Shown: one piece after another, positions 6,070 through 7,377 of the stretch
How the letters are laid out: each line of letters opens with the position of its first letter
How positions within the stretch are numbered: the stretch's first letter is position 1
Assembly (NCBI GenBank): GCA_964467615.1
Contig: CAYXRK010000218.1
Location: forward strand, 1-7,377
Length of the DNA: 7,377 bases
Direction of reading: 5' to 3'
DNA from: CAYXRK01 sp964467615
GTDB taxonomy: Bacteria; Hydrogenedentota; Hydrogenedentia; Hydrogenedentales; GCA-2746185
The notes under the pieces: model-generated
What the model saw: the letters and a program-made list of their open reading frames with translations, nothing else
The model's database searches: none
Told to the model about the DNA's origin: nothing
Made by a program: the position numbers and the translations under genes

Positions 6070-7287
6070 ATGCACCGCGTCGTCATCACGGGACTGGGCA
6101 TCGTTTCGCCGCTGGGAAATGACGCCGAGACCGTACTCGAATCACTCCGCGAGGGCCGCTCGGGAATCCGCTTCCGCCAGGACTACAAGGACGCCGGCCT
6201 AAATTGCCACGTCGCGGGCACGGTCTCGCTCGACGCAGCACCCTTGATTGACCGCAAGCACCTCCGCTTCATGGGCAACGCCGCGGCCTACGCCTACCTC
6301 GCCATGCAGCAGGCCATCGAAGACGCGAGTATTCCAAGCGACCTCGTCTCAAGTCCCGGCGTAGGCGTCATCGCCGGTTCGGGCGGCGCATCGACGTCGA
6401 ACGAAATCGTGGCGGTCGACACGCTGCGCCGCGACGGCATCCGGCGCGTCAGTCCCTTCGTCGCGCCCCGCATCATGGGAAGCACCGTGTCTGCCAATCT
6501 CTCGACCGCATTCGGAATCAAAGGTCTAAGCTACTCAATCAGTTCCGCATGTTCCACCAGCGCCCATTGCATCGGTCACGCATACGAACAAATCCGCGAA
6601 GGCCGGCAACAAATAATTTTCGCCGGCGGCGGCGAAGAAGAACACTGGAGCCTGTGCATGTTCTTCGACGCCATGCGCGCCGCTTCGATGCACTACAACG
6701 ACCGCCCCGAATCTGCAAGTAGGCCGTACGACGCGAATCGCGACGGGCTCGTCATCGCGGGCGGCGGCGGGATTGTCGTCGTCGAGGAACTCGAACACGC
6801 CCTCGCGCGCGGCGCGAAGATCTACGCTGAGATCGTCGGCTATGGCGCGAACTCCGACGGCGCGGACATGGTCGCGCCCTCCGGTGAAGGCGCGGTCCGC
6901 TGCATGGCGATGGCCGTCGAAGGTCTTGACGCTCCGATCGACTACATCAACACGCACGGTACATCGACGCCGGTAGGGGACGTTGTCGAACTCGACGCGA
7001 TCCGAACCGTGTTCGGCGAACGCGTGCCGAAGATCAGTTCGACCAAATCGCTCAGCGGCCACTCGCTCGGCGCGACCGGCGTCCACGAGACGATCTACTG
7101 CCTGCTCATGATGGAGCACAACTTCATCGCCGCGTCCGCCAACATCGAGCACCTCGACCCCCGCGCCGAAGGCATGCCCATCGTCCGCGAACGCATCGAC
7201 AACGCCGGCCTCCGCACCGTCCTGTCGAACAGCTTCGGCTTCGGCGGGACGAACGCCGCGCTGGTGTTCCAGTGCTACACAGGCTGA
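6070..7287 (+). CDS. fabB: Beta-ketoacyl-ACP synthase I (FabB type)
   Basis: A KAS I/II condensing enzyme that extends acyl-ACP by two carbons using malonyl-ACP. In E. coli FabB is also required for unsaturated fatty acids. The 405-aa protein matches FabB rather than FabF across its length, as recalled from the E. coli protein (406 aa). Examples are MHRVVITGLGIVSPLGN, LREGRSGI, YSISSACSTSAHCIG, FAGGGEEE, VVVEELEHALARGAKIYAEI and SDGADMVAPSGEGAVRCM. FabF normally has a TACTSG-type active site. The Cys-His-His triad is C161, H296 (NTHGTSTPVGD) and H331 (SLSGHSLGATG). K326 and the FGFGGTN loop (388-394) are also present, so it should be active. The start aligns with FabB. No Shine-Dalgarno is visible in the 15-base gap after fabH, suggesting translational coupling. 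It is followed by a large inverted repeat. Confidence 0.92.
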   Translation: MHRVVITGLGIVSPLGNDAETVLESLREGRSGIRFRQDYKDAGLNCHVAGTVSLDAAPLIDRKHLRFMGNAAAYAYLAMQQAIEDASIPSDLVSSPGVGVIAGSGGASTSNEIVAVDTLRRDGIRRVSPFVAPRIMGSTVSANLSTAFGIKGLSYSISSACSTSAHCIGHAYEQIREGRQQIIFAGGGEEEHWSLCMFFDAMRAASMHYNDRPESASRPYDANRDGLVIAGGGGIVVVEELEHALARGAKIYAEIVGYGANSDGADMVAPSGEGAVRCMAMAVEGLDAPIDYINTHGTSTPVGDVVELDAIRTVFGERVPKISSTKSLSGHSLGATGVHETIYCLLMMEHNFIAASANIEHLDPRAEGMPIVRERIDNAGLRTVLSNSFGFGGTNAALVFQCYTG

Positions 7288-7289
7288 AC

Positions 7290-7339
7290 CGTACCGCAGG
7301 CTTCCCGCCCGCCCGCGCCGGCTGGAAGCCTGCGGTACG
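7290..7339. repeat. Perfect 16-bp inverted repeat after fabB (terminator-like or dispersed repeat)
   Basis: The left arm CGTACCGCAGGCTTCC (7290-7305) and right arm GGAAGCCTGCGGTACG (7324-7339) are exact reverse complements, with an 18-base C/G-rich spacer. It begins two bases after the fabB stop. It would make a very stable hairpin, but no T-tract follows on either strand (the next bases are TAGAATCG), so it is not a classic intrinsic terminator. It could protect the 3' end of the mRNA, stop transcription in another way, or be a copy of a dispersed palindromic (REP/MITE-like) element. The remaining bases to 7377 are too few to interpret. Confidence 0.7.
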
Positions 7340-7377
7340 TAGAATCGTCGCGTTCTATATGTTGTGGTTTCCATTTT

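Noticed and set aside
6535..7374. 279-codon minus-strand open frame opposite fabB and the inverted repeat
   Set aside because: Antisense to the conserved C-terminal half of FabB; low-complexity Arg/Ala/Val translation and no ribosome site considered convincing.

Overview
The window reads as chromosomal DNA from a high-GC free-living bacterium. Two 60-base stretches counted by hand (5341-5400 and 6781-6840) total 78/120 G+C. I cannot place the organism from this sequence. The short EF-Ts (221 aa), the long-tailed S2, weak or absent Shine-Dalgarno sequences on some genes and the pair of exported esterase-like hydrolases would fit an uncultured PVC, FCB or Hydrogenedentes-like lineage, but that is only an impression.

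Left part, minus strand (1-2085): the conserved translation and nucleotide module rpsB - tsf - pyrH, read right to left. rpsB (ribosomal protein S2) has a plausible sigma-70-type promoter about 110 bases upstream of its start and a leader that can fold into a nested hairpin. A compound hairpin lies in the 125-base gap before tsf (elongation factor Ts). pyrH (UMP kinase) follows tsf after only 6 bases, has a TTG start in the same frame as tsf, and runs off the left edge.

Middle (2146-2824), plus strand and divergent from rpsB: a two-gene toxin-antitoxin operon of the VapBC/FitAB type. It consists of a ribbon-helix-helix antitoxin overlapping a PIN-domain ribonuclease toxin. A perfect 7-bp inverted repeat covering the likely -10 box looks like an autoregulatory operator. 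G+C here is lower (93/180 over 2221-2400), as expected for an acquired cassette.

Right of that (2923-4995), plus strand: two adjacent paralogous alpha/beta hydrolases of 336 and 337 aa, both with signal peptides and with the same G-x-S-x-x-G nucleophile elbow. They are a tandem duplication of unknown substrate. Then (5074-7287) come fabH (beta-ketoacyl-ACP synthase III) and a FabB-type beta-ketoacyl-ACP synthase I, 15 bases apart and presumably one operon for starting and extending fatty acids. A 16-bp perfect inverted repeat closes the fabB end.

The core genes are ordinary and confidently assigned. The less ordinary elements are the FabB-type synthase next to fabH, the hydrolase pair, the regulatory RNA candidates around rpsB, and the terminal inverted repeat. 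I did not find convincing evidence of a wholly new multi-gene system.
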